A stretch of 64,000 nucleotides of DNA from Kordiimonadales bacterium IMCC3096 (lineage in GTDB: Bacteria; Pseudomonadota; Alphaproteobacteria; Minwuiales; Minwuiaceae). Positions 20,994-28,824 of the stretch are shown here, piece by piece. A model generated the notes under the pieces. That model made no database searches, was not told the origin of the DNA, and saw only the letters and a program-made list of their open reading frames with translations. Within the stretch, counting starts at the first letter, position 1. Every line of letters starts with the position of its first letter. The position numbers and the translations under genes are program-made. Where the stretch lies: contig CP018227.1 of assembly GCA_016865035.1 (NCBI GenBank), positions 3,315,501 to 3,379,500 on the forward strand. The letters run 5' to 3'.

Positions 20994-22126
20994 ACGCGCC
21001 GACCTTCGGTATGGACGTGCAGGCGACCGACGGCATGGCCCGCGCCGGGGTGCTGCAGACCGCCCATGGCCCGATCCAGACCCCGGTCTTCATGCCGGTC
21101 GGCACGGCAGGTACGGTCAAGGCGATGACCCCCGCCGCCGTGAAGCAGACCGGCGCCACGATCATTCTCGGCAATACCTATCACCTGATGCTGCGGCCCG
21201 GGTCGGAGCTGGTGCAGGAAATGGGCGGGCTGCACCGTTTCATGAACTGGCCGGGACCGATCCTGACCGATTCTGGCGGGTTCCAGGTCATGTCGCTGGC
21301 GGGGCTGAGAAAAATCGACGCCGACGGGGTGACATTCCGCAGCCACGTCGATGGTGCGCATGTGCGTCTGACCCCGGAAAGCTCGACCCTGATCCAGGAC
21401 CAGCTCGACGCCACCATCACCATGGCCTTCGACGAATGCACGCCCTGGCCGGCGACGGAGCAGCAGGCGCGGGAATCGATGGAACTGTCGATGCGCTGGG
21501 CGGAACGCTGCCGCACCGCCTTCCGCGCCCGGCCCGGCTATGGCCAGTTCGGCATCGTGCAGGGCGGCACCTTCGAGACCCTGCGGCTGCAGTCCGCCAG
21601 CACCCTGACCGACATCGGCTTCGACGGCTATGCCGTGGGCGGGCTGGCGGTGGGGGAGGGGCAGGAGGAGATGTTCCGCACCCTCGATTTCACCACCCCC
21701 GCCCTGCCGCATGACCGCCCGCGTTACCTGATGGGCGTCGGCAAGCCCGACGATCTGGTCGGCGCGGTGCAGCGCGGCGTGGACATGTTCGATTGCGTCG
21801 CCCCCACCCGGTCGGGGCGCAACGGTCAGGCCTTTACCCGGCGCGGCACCGTGAATCTGCGCAACAGCCGCCACCGCAGCGATCCGCGCCCGCTGGACGA
21901 GGAATGTCCCTGTCCCGCCTGCCAGGACCACAGCCGTGCCTATCTGCACCATCTGATCAAGGCGAAGGAGATCCTCGCCGCCATGCTGCTGACCTGGCAC
22001 AACCTGACCTACTATCAGACCCTGATGCAGCAGATGCGCACCGCGATCCTGGCTGGCCGCATGGACAACATGGCAGCCGCCTTCTCCGAGGAACAGGCCA
22101 TGGGCGACATACCGCCAAGGGACTGA
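20990..22126 (+). CDS. tgt: tRNA-guanine transglycosylase
   Basis: Exchanges guanine 34 for preQ1 in GUN-anticodon tRNAs, one step before QueA. The 378-residue TIM-barrel enzyme shows [11 protein letters not shown] with the catalytic Asp, the second Asp in the MFDCVAPTR region, and the zinc site CPCPAC with a following Cys/His. The start overlaps the queA stop by 4 bases. After tgt come 136 bases with only a short GC-rich inverted repeat (ACCGGAG/CTCCGGT), then tRNA-Lys. Confidence 0.97.
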   Translation: MNAPTFGMDVQATDGMARAGVLQTAHGPIQTPVFMPVGTAGTVKAMTPAAVKQTGATIILGNTYHLMLRPGSELVQEMGGLHRFMNWPGPILTDSGGFQVMSLAGLRKIDADGVTFRSHVDGAHVRLTPESSTLIQDQLDATITMAFDECTPWPATEQQARESMELSMRWAERCRTAFRARPGYGQFGIVQGGTFETLRLQSASTLTDIGFDGYAVGGLAVGEGQEEMFRTLDFTTPALPHDRPRYLMGVGKPDDLVGAVQRGVDMFDCVAPTRSGRNGQAFTRRGTVNLRNSRHRSDPRPLDEECPCPACQDHSRAYLHHLIKAKEILAAMLLTWHNLTYYQTLMQQMRTAILAGRMDNMAAAFSEEQAMGDIPPRD

Positions 22127-22262
22127 GGACAGGCCCCGACCCGCAGTCGCCGGATGACGCCACGGCAGCGCCCGGACAGTCTTGACCCCGCTCCCCACCC
22201 CGCCTATCGTCCGCCCGCCGCGACACCGGAGCCCCCTCCGGTCCCTCCCGCACACCCCATGG

Positions 22263-22338
22263 GGGCCCTTAGCTCAGCCGGTAGAGCAACTGACTTTTAA
22301 TCAGTAGGTCGTTGGTTCGAACCCAACAGGGCTCACCA
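22263..22338 (+). tRNA. tRNA-Lys (anticodon TTT)
   Basis: A 76-base cloverleaf with acceptor GGGCCCT/AGGGCTC (one G-U pair), D-arm GCTCAGCCGGTAGAGC, anticodon stem ACTGA/TCAGT with loop CTTTTAA (anticodon TTT), T-arm GTTGGTTCGAACCCAAC and encoded CCA. Its 3' half doubles as the left attachment repeat of the AT-rich islet that follows. Confidence 0.96.
22304..22335 (+). repeat. Left attachment repeat (attL-like) in the tRNA-Lys 3' end
   Basis: A 32-base direct repeat starting GTAGGTCG, with the uninterrupted identical core at 22309-22331 covering the T-arm. It matches 24493-24524 with two mismatches. The intact tRNA retains this copy, as expected when the element supplies the 3' end. Confidence 0.85.
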
Positions 22339-22345
22339 TATTTTT

Positions 22346-22366
22346 CAATAATTTATCAAATTATTG
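22346..22366. repeat. AT-rich perfect palindrome just inside the islet
   Basis: Arms CAATAATTT and AAATTATTG (9 bp) with loop ATC, 7 bases after the tRNA-Lys CCA. It could be a weak tRNA terminator or a recombinase/excisionase arm site. A second, imperfect hairpin follows at about 22388-22435 (arms containing CCCTCAAAG...CCTTTT and AAAAGGCTTCTTGAGG). The rest of 22367-22540 holds nothing else I can support. Confidence 0.5.
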
Positions 22367-22544
22367 ATCTTACTCGCGCTCAAGGCCGCCCTCAAAGTTT
22401 CCTTTTTTGTGTAACGCAAAAGGCTTCTTGAGGCTGTCTCGGTTCGGATAGTGCTTTGACCCCCATAGAATTCCAGATGCCGGTGGTCCAGACTTGGGGA
22501 CCGGAGCATACTGAACAACAAATTTCATTCAGGCAGGGAAATGC

Positions 22545-22928
22545 ATGGCCGAAGAAGATTACGACGAAGAACTGCGTTGGCGGCTAGAGGTGCTGCGTAC
22601 GCAGTTTGAGGAAGGCAAGATACACATCGCTGAGCATCTGGCTGCTGATTTTGAGCGAAGCTTGGGAGCAGTGCGGTACCGCGCAGACGGCAAAATCGAT
22701 CTATCAACCGTCGATGGTCGCGTACGTTCAATGGCAATGATGGCAGCTGTTGTCAAGAATCGCCAAGATGCGAAAGACGCAGTTTCTTTGGAAGAGATTG
22801 CTCATTTATATTTTTGTTGTATTGAAGAAAATCTTGGATTATTTTTAAGAGAAGCTCGACAAAAAAGTACGATGCACATTCATTTGCGAAGATGGTATCT
22901 GGACAACCGAGTGTTGTTGTCAACATAA
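22545..22928 (+). CDS. Unknown islet protein A (127 aa)
   Basis: I do not recognise this protein. It starts at ATG 22545 after AGGCAGGGA, has an acidic, helix-rich N-terminus (MAEEDYDEELRWRLEVLRTQ), no signal peptide and no membrane segment. Codon use is AT-rich and unlike the flanking chromosome. Its last 37 bases overlap the start of the 433-residue gene in another frame, so the two are probably one unit with coupled translation. A frameshift that split one longer ancestral gene is the alternative. Function is unknown; the position in a tRNA islet makes an accessory or defence role possible but unproven. Confidence 0.7.
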   Translation: MAEEDYDEELRWRLEVLRTQFEEGKIHIAEHLAADFERSLGAVRYRADGKIDLSTVDGRVRSMAMMAAVVKNRQDAKDAVSLEEIAHLYFCCIEENLGLFLREARQKSTMHIHLRRWYLDNRVLLST

Positions 22929-24193
22929 GCCCACAGATTCCAAGATTGCTGGAGGGCCTAGAGGAATTTTGGTCGTCATTGACCGATTCCTCACATTATC
23001 ATGTTCAGGAATTGACTGGGGTTAAGGCGGTTTTTGGCGGTGATCTGTTCCCCTCCTACCAGCGCAATATTGCAAGCAGCACGGGCTTGTATGTTGATAC
23101 AATTGTTCTGTCTGACCCATTTTGGCATACCCGCCACATTTTTGAACGCGCGACTCCAGAACGGCAAGTTTATTACTTAATAAAGCACGCGATTAACCTG
23201 ATGCAGTATCGTGACCTAGCTCTTGCCGATTTGGATAATCCGATAGTTATCATCACACCATTTAGGTCTTCAGTAGATGAAGAAGAGGTGAAATTCTTAA
23301 AAGGGTTGGCGGAGAAAGATGCCTTGATCCACGCGGAATATCTTTTTGGTCGTAAATTTAATTCAGTTGAAGAATTTTTTGAATTTGCAAATAGTTTGGA
23401 CACGCCGGAAAGCGTCGTGAAAGAGCTTGTTGATAGAGATCGGTTGCTTTTTGATATCGATTGGACAGAGCCATTGGAGCAGCAAATTCGTCGTTCGATT
23501 AAGTATAATGCTGAATTGTTGCCTGTTGGCACTAATTCTGGCGGCTTGGTTGCTTCGCAATGCATGGGAAGAATGATGCAGTCGACTGACATATTGCTCA
23601 AGATTCGCTATCTTATGGGCACGCCTTTGATTGATGCGGCCACATCTTGGAAGTACTTTAGCTGGAAGTTGGAGTATAATTCGGCATTGACCGAAAGCGC
23701 GGAGGCGAATTTACATATGGTGAGAGGGCTGCAACGTGTTGCGGAAACGGATATGCAATGGCTTGGCAACATTCCGCCAGCGGCACTCATAGAGATGCGC
23801 CAGCAGGGCGCTTTTGACGAAATCCGTGAGATGTTGTCACAAGGTGTCAGTGAAATTGCTGCGACCAGACCGGATTCTTTTTTCAGGCCCAGTGATAAGA
23901 TCGTTGATAACGTGCAAGACGCTTTTGAGAGGCATAAAGAAAGAATCAGAGAACTTCGTCAGAAGAATATGAATTTCGCGGGAAACGATCTCGGTTCTTG
24001 GCTCGTTTCGGGGACAATTGAGCTTGCGGCAATTGCAACTGGTACACCGACCTTCGGGGTTGCAGCATTTGCAATCAATCAAGTGGTCGATGCACCCAAG
24101 TTGAGAGAACTACCCGAACGGTTCCGTAGTCTGAGAGATGCTCACGTCGAACTTAAGAAGTCACCTATGGGACTGTTTTTCGCTCACAAGTAG
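22892..24193 (+). CDS. Unknown islet protein B (433 aa)
   Basis: I do not recognise this protein. It is mostly soluble and mixed alpha/beta in character, with one moderately hydrophobic stretch near the C-terminus (about residues 370-400, SWLVSGTIELAAIATG onward) followed by a basic tail. No Walker, nuclease, helicase or methylase motif is apparent. ATG 22892 lies inside the 3' end of gene A and has only a weak ribosome binding site, consistent with translational coupling. The composition is AT-rich with many TTT, ATT and TTG codons, pointing to recent transfer. It ends 26 bases before the IS-like inverted-repeat sequence. Confidence 0.75.
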   Translation: MVSGQPSVVVNISPQIPRLLEGLEEFWSSLTDSSHYHVQELTGVKAVFGGDLFPSYQRNIASSTGLYVDTIVLSDPFWHTRHIFERATPERQVYYLIKHAINLMQYRDLALADLDNPIVIITPFRSSVDEEEVKFLKGLAEKDALIHAEYLFGRKFNSVEEFFEFANSLDTPESVVKELVDRDRLLFDIDWTEPLEQQIRRSIKYNAELLPVGTNSGGLVASQCMGRMMQSTDILLKIRYLMGTPLIDAATSWKYFSWKLEYNSALTESAEANLHMVRGLQRVAETDMQWLGNIPPAALIEMRQQGAFDEIREMLSQGVSEIAATRPDSFFRPSDKIVDNVQDAFERHKERIRELRQKNMNFAGNDLGSWLVSGTIELAAIATGTPTFGVAAFAINQVVDAPKLRELPERFRSLRDAHVELKKSPMGLFFAHK

Positions 24194-24218
24194 GCCAGAT
24201 CGACGAAATGAACGGTCC

Positions 24219-24320
24219 CTGACCTGCTCCCCTTTGAATCCGCGATTCAAGGTTTGCACAGTTCAGGTTTGGTTCTCTGTTGACCGTTGATGATACTCCC
24301 GCGGGGTGAGACCATTGTCA
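24219..24320 (-). pseudogene. Probable IS3-family terminal remnant
   Basis: Read on the plus strand, 24219 starts with TGACCTGCTCCCC, resembling an IS3-family terminal repeat (TG at the tip). Just inside it, on the minus strand, a frame ends with NGLTPREYHQRSTENQT then a stop at 24263. That resembles the extreme C-terminus of an IS3-type OrfB transposase. No further transposase sequence precedes it, so only about 100 bases remain. Both resemblances are from memory and short, so this is tentative. Confidence 0.35.
24234..24250. repeat. 17-bp palindrome
   Basis: Arms TTGAATC and GATTCAA with loop CGC, inside the IS-like remnant between gene B and the small membrane ORF. It may be a subterminal recombinase site or chance. 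Confidence 0.4.
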
Positions 24321-24596
24321 CAAGGGGAGGTGGCGTCTCTCATCCAAACAGCCGTTGAACTGCACTCCAGGGCCTTGGATCTGGCGAAGGATTGGCGTTG
24401 GCAGTTCCCCGTTTCGACCGCTTTCATATCTGCAGTTTCTGGTATTGCAGGAATTTTGTTGGGAGTGCTGCTTACTTGGCTGCTTCTACTCCGTAGTTCG
24501 TTGGTTCGAACCCAACAGGGTTCATCCCTTTCAGTTGGTGCCCGTTCGGCTATCATCGGGGCTGAACCTGGCAGGCATTTGGGGAAAATCAGTTGA
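24306..24596 (+). CDS. Small hypothetical membrane protein running through the right attachment repeat (96 aa)
   Basis: A GTG-initiated frame of 96 residues. The middle (about residues 40-65, FISAVSGIAGILLGVLLTWLL) is a convincing single transmembrane helix, preceded by an amphipathic region. After residue 65 the frame reads into the right attachment repeat and then chromosomal sequence, so the C-terminus looks fused by the integration event. The stop overlaps the TTG start of the GST gene. It could be a truncated islet gene or an accidental frame; no family is recognised. Confidence 0.4.
   Translation: MRPLSQGEVASLIQTAVELHSRALDLAKDWRWQFPVSTAFISAVSGIAGILLGVLLTWLLLLRSSLVRTQQGSSLSVGARSAIIGAEPGRHLGKIS
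24493..24524 (+). repeat. Right attachment repeat (attR-like)
   Basis: A direct copy of the tRNA-Lys 3' end, 23 identical bases at 24498-24520 within a 32-base stretch with two mismatches. The remaining tRNA body is absent. GC-rich chromosomal DNA resumes at once, with the GST gene starting 68 bases later. Confidence 0.85.
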
Positions 24597-25228
24597 TCAC
24601 CATTCATCATCTTGGCGTATCGCAGTCCGACCGCGTGGTCTGGCTGATGGAGGAACTCGGTCTTCCCTATGACCTGAAGTGGCATCACCGGAAGGCGAAC
24701 CGGCTGATGCCGGACGCGTACTTCAACCTGCATCCGGCGGCGACCGCGCCGGTGATCGAGGATGACGGTCGCGTGCTGACGGAATCGGCGGTGGTGCTGG
24801 AATATGTCTGCCGCACGCATGCCGGGGGCCGGTTCACCGTGAACCCCGACCAGCCGAACTATTTCGACTACCTCTACTGGATGCAGTTCAACAACAATGC
24901 CCTGGGCCTGTATTTCGCGCAGCTTGCCATGGGAGCCAACCCGACGGGCGAATCGACGCCGATCGTGAAGGAACTGCTGCACCGCCGCTGGTCAGGCTAT
25001 TACGACTATCTGGAGCAGACGCTGGCGAAGCACGATTATCTGGCAGGTGACGAATTCACCTGCGCGGACATGATGGTCGTCTACAACTTCGGCAACATCC
25101 TTGCCTCCGGTGGCCGGACCCTGGCGGATCTGCCGAACACCAATGCCTATTTCCAGCGGATCAGTGCCCGGCCCGCGTACCAGAAGGCCATGCAGATCGC
25201 GGGGCCGGAGGCGACGCCCCCGGCGTAG
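24593..25228 (+). CDS. Glutathione S-transferase family protein
   Basis: A 211-residue cytosolic GST. The N-terminal thioredoxin-like domain starts MITIHHLGVSQSDRVVWLMEELG, with the active-site Ser/Thr region and the cis-Pro segment TAPVIEDDG. ESAVVLEY follows (glutathione gamma-glutamyl contact) and then the all-helical C-terminal domain with the FTCADMMVV N-capping box. The start is TTG at 24593; a later in-frame start would remove the first beta strand. It is the first normal chromosomal gene after the tRNA-Lys islet. The substrate is unknown. Confidence 0.88.
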   Translation: MITIHHLGVSQSDRVVWLMEELGLPYDLKWHHRKANRLMPDAYFNLHPAATAPVIEDDGRVLTESAVVLEYVCRTHAGGRFTVNPDQPNYFDYLYWMQFNNNALGLYFAQLAMGANPTGESTPIVKELLHRRWSGYYDYLEQTLAKHDYLAGDEFTCADMMVVYNFGNILASGGRTLADLPNTNAYFQRISARPAYQKAMQIAGPEATPPA

Positions 25229-25361
25229 GTGCTTCTGAGGCCGGATGCGGAGGGCGGTGTGGCGATTGTCCTCACTGTGCCCTGACCTGATCAGTGGCAA
25301 GATGCAGGCACCTTTCATGACCTGAGCTGATCGAGCCGGGTTCCATAATGGAGGTGCAGGC

Positions 25362-26369
25362 ATGAAGGCGATGGTGCTGGATGCGCCCGAACAGGCGTTG
25401 CGGCTGGCGGAGATGCCGACACCGGTTCCCGGTCCTGACGATGTGCTGCTGGATGTGGAAGCCTGCGCCGTCTGCCGGACCGACCTGCATATCGTCGATG
25501 GCGATCTGACCGAGGCAAAGCTGCCGCTGGTGCCGGGCCACGAGATCGTCGGTCGTGTCGCGGCAATGGGCGCGGCTGTCCAGGGGCTGACGGTTGGCCA
25601 GCGGGTCGGGGTGCCCTGGCTTGGCGGCACCTGCGGGCATTGCCGCTATTGCCTGAAGGGTGCGGAGAACCTCTGCGATACGCCCGTCTTCACCGGCTAC
25701 ACGCGCAACGGCGGGTTCGCCGAACAATGCCTTGCCGATGCCCGCTTCGTGGTGAAACTGCCTGATGATGCCGACCCCGCCCATCTCGCGCCTCTTCTGT
25801 GTGCCGGGCTGATCGGGCACCGGTCGCTGGGCATGACCGGGGAGGCCCGGCGGCTCGGGCTCTACGGGTTCGGTGCCGCGGCCCATATTGTCGCCCAGGT
25901 GGCGCGCTGGCAGGGACGCGAGGTCTTCGCCTTCACGCGGCCCGGCGATTCCGATGCCCAGGGTCTGGCCCGGCGGCTCGGCGCCGTCTGGGCGGGCGGA
26001 TCGGACGAGATACCGGCGGAGCCACTGGACGCCGCGATCATCTTCGCCCCTGTCGGCGCGCTTGTGCCTGTCGCCCTGCGGGCCGTGGCGAAAGGGGGAA
26101 CCGTCGTCTGTGGTGGCATCCACATGTCCGACATTCCCGGCTTTCCCTATCAGGATCTCTGGGGCGAGCGCGTGATCCGCTCCGTGGCCAATCTGACCCG
26201 TGCCGACGCGACGGACTTCTTCGGGACCGTGGCGGAGGCCGGCATCCGCACCGAGGTGACGCGATATCCGCTGGAGGACGCGAACACGGCTCTGTCGGCA
26301 CTCAGGGAAGGACAGATTTCCGGGGCAGCCGTTCTGATGTGCGGGCAGGCGCGCCATGAACACACCTGA
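25362..26369 (+). CDS. Zinc-dependent alcohol dehydrogenase
   Basis: A 335-residue medium-chain dehydrogenase. Catalytic zinc ligands are Cys in CAVCRTD and the His-Glu of GHEIVG; structural zinc is bound by the four-Cys lobe CGHCRYCLKGAENLC. The nucleotide-binding segment around LGLYGFGAAAHIV follows. It probably oxidises alcohols or reduces aldehydes with NAD(H). Its 3' end overlaps the downstream kinase-like gene by 14 bases, so the pair is an operon. Confidence 0.9.
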   Translation: MKAMVLDAPEQALRLAEMPTPVPGPDDVLLDVEACAVCRTDLHIVDGDLTEAKLPLVPGHEIVGRVAAMGAAVQGLTVGQRVGVPWLGGTCGHCRYCLKGAENLCDTPVFTGYTRNGGFAEQCLADARFVVKLPDDADPAHLAPLLCAGLIGHRSLGMTGEARRLGLYGFGAAAHIVAQVARWQGREVFAFTRPGDSDAQGLARRLGAVWAGGSDEIPAEPLDAAIIFAPVGALVPVALRAVAKGGTVVCGGIHMSDIPGFPYQDLWGERVIRSVANLTRADATDFFGTVAEAGIRTEVTRYPLEDANTALSALREGQISGAAVLMCGQARHEHT

Positions 26370-27864
26370 AACGGACCAGGCTGCGACCGTCGCCTTCATG
26401 ATGCGGGCGGATACGCACGGCGGTAGACCCGTCGAGCATATCGAGACGCATATCTCGCACATCTTCCTGGCCGGCGATTATGCCTGGAAGATGAAGAAGG
26501 CTGTCAGTCTCGACTTCGTGGACTTCAGCACCCTGGCGCAGCGCAAGGCGGCCTGCGAGGCCGAACTGGTGGTGAATGCCCGGACAGCACGGGCGATGTA
26601 TCTCGATGTCGTGGCCGTCAATGAGCGGGACGGGCAACTCTGGCTCGGTCCGCCGACTGCGCCGGTCGAGTATCTTGTCCGGATGCACCGCTTCGAACAG
26701 GCGGACCTGCTGGACCGGATGGCGGCGGAACACAGGCTGGATCTTCAGACCGTCCGGGAATTCGCCGACGCCGTGGCGGGCCTGCATCTGACCGCCGAGG
26801 TCGTGCGCCCGCAATCAGGTCGGGACGCCTTTGCGATGACGCTCGATGATCTGATCACCAATCTCGACCATGCCGTGCCGGACGGGCTCCGTGCCGCTTT
26901 CGGGCGCTGGCGGGCGAAGGTACTTCCGGTTGCCGGGGCGCTGGCAACCAGGCTGGCGGCACGGGCCCGTCGGGGTGCCGTGCGCCACGGTCACGGTGAC
27001 CTGCACCTCAACAATGCCTGTCGCTTCCGGGGCGAGGTGGTGCTGTTCGACGCCATCGAGTTCGAGCCGCGGTTCAGTCACGTCGATGTGCTCTATGACG
27101 CGGCCTTCGCGCTGATGGACCTGCGCCATCGTGGGGAGGATGAACCGGCGATTGTCTTCCTCAGCCGATATCTTGTGGCGACGCGGGACTATGCGGACAT
27201 GCCCGCGTTGCGGCTGTTCCTTTCGGTGCGCGCGGCTGTGCGGGCCCTGGTCGGCGTGCTTTCGCCTGCCGGGCAGACCGCTGCGGCAGAATATCTGGCA
27301 CTCGCCGAGGATCTGCTGGCGGCGCCTCGGCCCCCGCAGGTCATCGCAATCGGGGGCCGTTCCGGCACCGGCAAGTCGACACTTGCCCAGGCGCTGGCAC
27401 CCCGGATCGCTCACGCACCGGATGTGGTCATCCTGCGCACGGACGAGATCCGCAAGCGCATGCTCGTCTGCCGCCCCGACGAGACGCTGGGGGCGGATGC
27501 CTATCGCCCGGATATCACGGCTGCAGTCTATCGCAGGCTGGCGGACGACGCCGGGCGGGCGCTGGGCGCAGGCGCGAGTGTCATTGTCGACGCGACGATG
27601 CTGAAGCCTGAACAGCGTGCCATCGCACAATCCATTGCACGCGACGGGGGGGCGGCGTTCCACGGCTTCTGGCTTGTCGGGGCGGAGGAGACCCTGGCCG
27701 AGCGGATCGCCGGGCGGGGCACGGATGCATCCGATGCCGACCAGCAGGTCATGCGGCGACAGCCGAAGATCGGTGAAGTCGAGGGCTGGCAGACGCTACG
27801 GTCCGACCGTGACAGTTCCGCCACCCTGGAGGCGGCGCTGGCAGTGCTCGGGCTCCCCGCCTGA
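26356..27864 (+). CDS. Fusion of aminoglycoside-phosphotransferase-like domain and P-loop AAA kinase
   Basis: A 502-residue two-domain protein. Residues 1-320 resemble the APH fold, with the HGHGDLHLNN catalytic loop and the later IEFEPRF metal-site region. Residues 330-502 form a zeta-toxin/gluconate-kinase-like P-loop domain with Walker A GGRSGTGKST and a VDATML segment. Such fusions are annotated as AAA family ATPases next to alcohol dehydrogenases in several Proteobacteria. Neither substrate is known. It starts inside the ADH gene and is coupled to it. Confidence 0.85.
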   Translation: MNTPETDQAATVAFMMRADTHGGRPVEHIETHISHIFLAGDYAWKMKKAVSLDFVDFSTLAQRKAACEAELVVNARTARAMYLDVVAVNERDGQLWLGPPTAPVEYLVRMHRFEQADLLDRMAAEHRLDLQTVREFADAVAGLHLTAEVVRPQSGRDAFAMTLDDLITNLDHAVPDGLRAAFGRWRAKVLPVAGALATRLAARARRGAVRHGHGDLHLNNACRFRGEVVLFDAIEFEPRFSHVDVLYDAAFALMDLRHRGEDEPAIVFLSRYLVATRDYADMPALRLFLSVRAAVRALVGVLSPAGQTAAAEYLALAEDLLAAPRPPQVIAIGGRSGTGKSTLAQALAPRIAHAPDVVILRTDEIRKRMLVCRPDETLGADAYRPDITAAVYRRLADDAGRALGAGASVIVDATMLKPEQRAIAQSIARDGGAAFHGFWLVGAEETLAERIAGRGTDASDADQQVMRRQPKIGEVEGWQTLRSDRDSSATLEAALAVLGLPA

Positions 27865-27972
27865 TGCCGGGTCCCGGATTCCGGCATTCGTCAGGGGGGC
27901 GCATTTTTCGATGGGAACACATGCGTTCGTGACTTAAGTGTCCGGGATCGAATTCCTGCGGATTGTTGAACC

Positions 27973-28650
27973 ATGACTTCCGAGACTTCAGCCAATACCG
28001 AAGAGACCATCCGCCTCACGCAGCGGCCTGACTGGGTCTATCTGCTGCGTGAGTACTATGAGCTCTACCGGTTCCTGTCCGCGGGCGGCAGTTCGAAGAT
28101 CCGGACGCATCAGCGCACGGTGCGGGAGGCGATCAACAAGGTGATACAGGCGAATGCGCCGATGACCTTTCCGCTGCCGGAGCGCAAGCCGGTCGTCAGT
28201 CACATGCGGCGGGCCCTGGACGAGGGGCTGGCGGAACGCCATGCGTCCTGCATCCGGGCGATCATGGCCGTGCAGGATGAACTGAGCTGGCAGTATGGCT
28301 ATGGCCGCATGCCGAGGGGGCTGTCGCAGAAGTACGCCTATGCGGAGATCACGGGACCGTCCGGTCCGGTCATCACGGAGCAGGTCATTCTCGGCCTGGT
28401 GCTGTTCGCGCCCGGCTGTACCTATCCGGCGCATGCCCATGACGGCATCACCGAAAGCTATGTCTGTCTTTCAGGCTCGGTCAGCGAGAATCACCAGGGC
28501 GTCTATTCGCCGGGGTCGCTGATATACAACCCGCCGGACCATCGTCACCGGATCACCGTCGCGGATCATGAGCCGGCCTTGCTGGCCTACGCCTGGCATG
28601 GGCCGACCGAAAAGCTGGCCGGGCAGGTGATGTCTTTCCGGCGGTCCTGA
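27973..28650 (+). CDS. dddL: Dimethylsulfoniopropionate lyase family cupin (DddL-like)
   Basis: DMSP lyases cleave DMSP to dimethyl sulfide and acrylate. The 225-residue protein has a helical N-terminal region and a C-terminal cupin barrel. The metal-binding residues expected for the family are His154, His156, Glu161, Tyr163 (in YPAHAHDGITESY) and His192 (after YNPPDH). The YNPPDHRHRI and LLAYAWHG segments also fit DddL. Size is close to DddL (about 230) rather than DddQ or DddW. Monocistronic; no dddT-type transporter or acrylate genes adjoin. The symbol is a best guess within the DMSP-lyase family. Confidence 0.75.
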   Translation: MTSETSANTEETIRLTQRPDWVYLLREYYELYRFLSAGGSSKIRTHQRTVREAINKVIQANAPMTFPLPERKPVVSHMRRALDEGLAERHASCIRAIMAVQDELSWQYGYGRMPRGLSQKYAYAEITGPSGPVITEQVILGLVLFAPGCTYPAHAHDGITESYVCLSGSVSENHQGVYSPGSLIYNPPDHRHRITVADHEPALLAYAWHGPTEKLAGQVMSFRRS

Positions 28651-28824
28651 AAGCCATTCCGGCCCGTCCGTCGGGTCGGAAACACGTCACGGAGGACGCC
28701 ATGTTCCGGGATTCCTCGATCATTTGATCTCGTCGAATGTCCGCCACCTGGCCGCCCATACCGAAATCTCGGTGATGGTGGTGCGGCGGGCACATCACCG
28801 GACACTGCGCGGGCGCGTTCCGGA

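Larger units (their letters stand above)
22304..24524. mobile_element. tRNA-Lys-anchored 2.2-kb AT-rich islet without an integrase
   Basis: The segment is bounded by two direct copies of the tRNA-Lys 3' end (22304-22335 and 24493-24524, 30 of 32 bases identical, including 23 uninterrupted). The repeat-to-repeat distance is 2189 bases. Base composition falls sharply inside (long AT runs, for example around 22800-22860) and returns to the GC-rich norm right after the right repeat. This is the classical outcome of tyrosine-recombinase integration into a tRNA gene. Content: hairpins, two overlapping unknown genes, a probable IS3-type end remnant and a small membrane ORF. No integrase or excisionase is visible, so it is either a decayed island or a cargo unit mobilised in trans. 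Confidence 0.8.

Noticed and set aside
24480-24530. A second tRNA gene at the right end of the islet
   Set aside because: Only the T-arm and 3' acceptor strand are present; there is no D-arm or anticodon arm, so it is an attachment-site duplicate.
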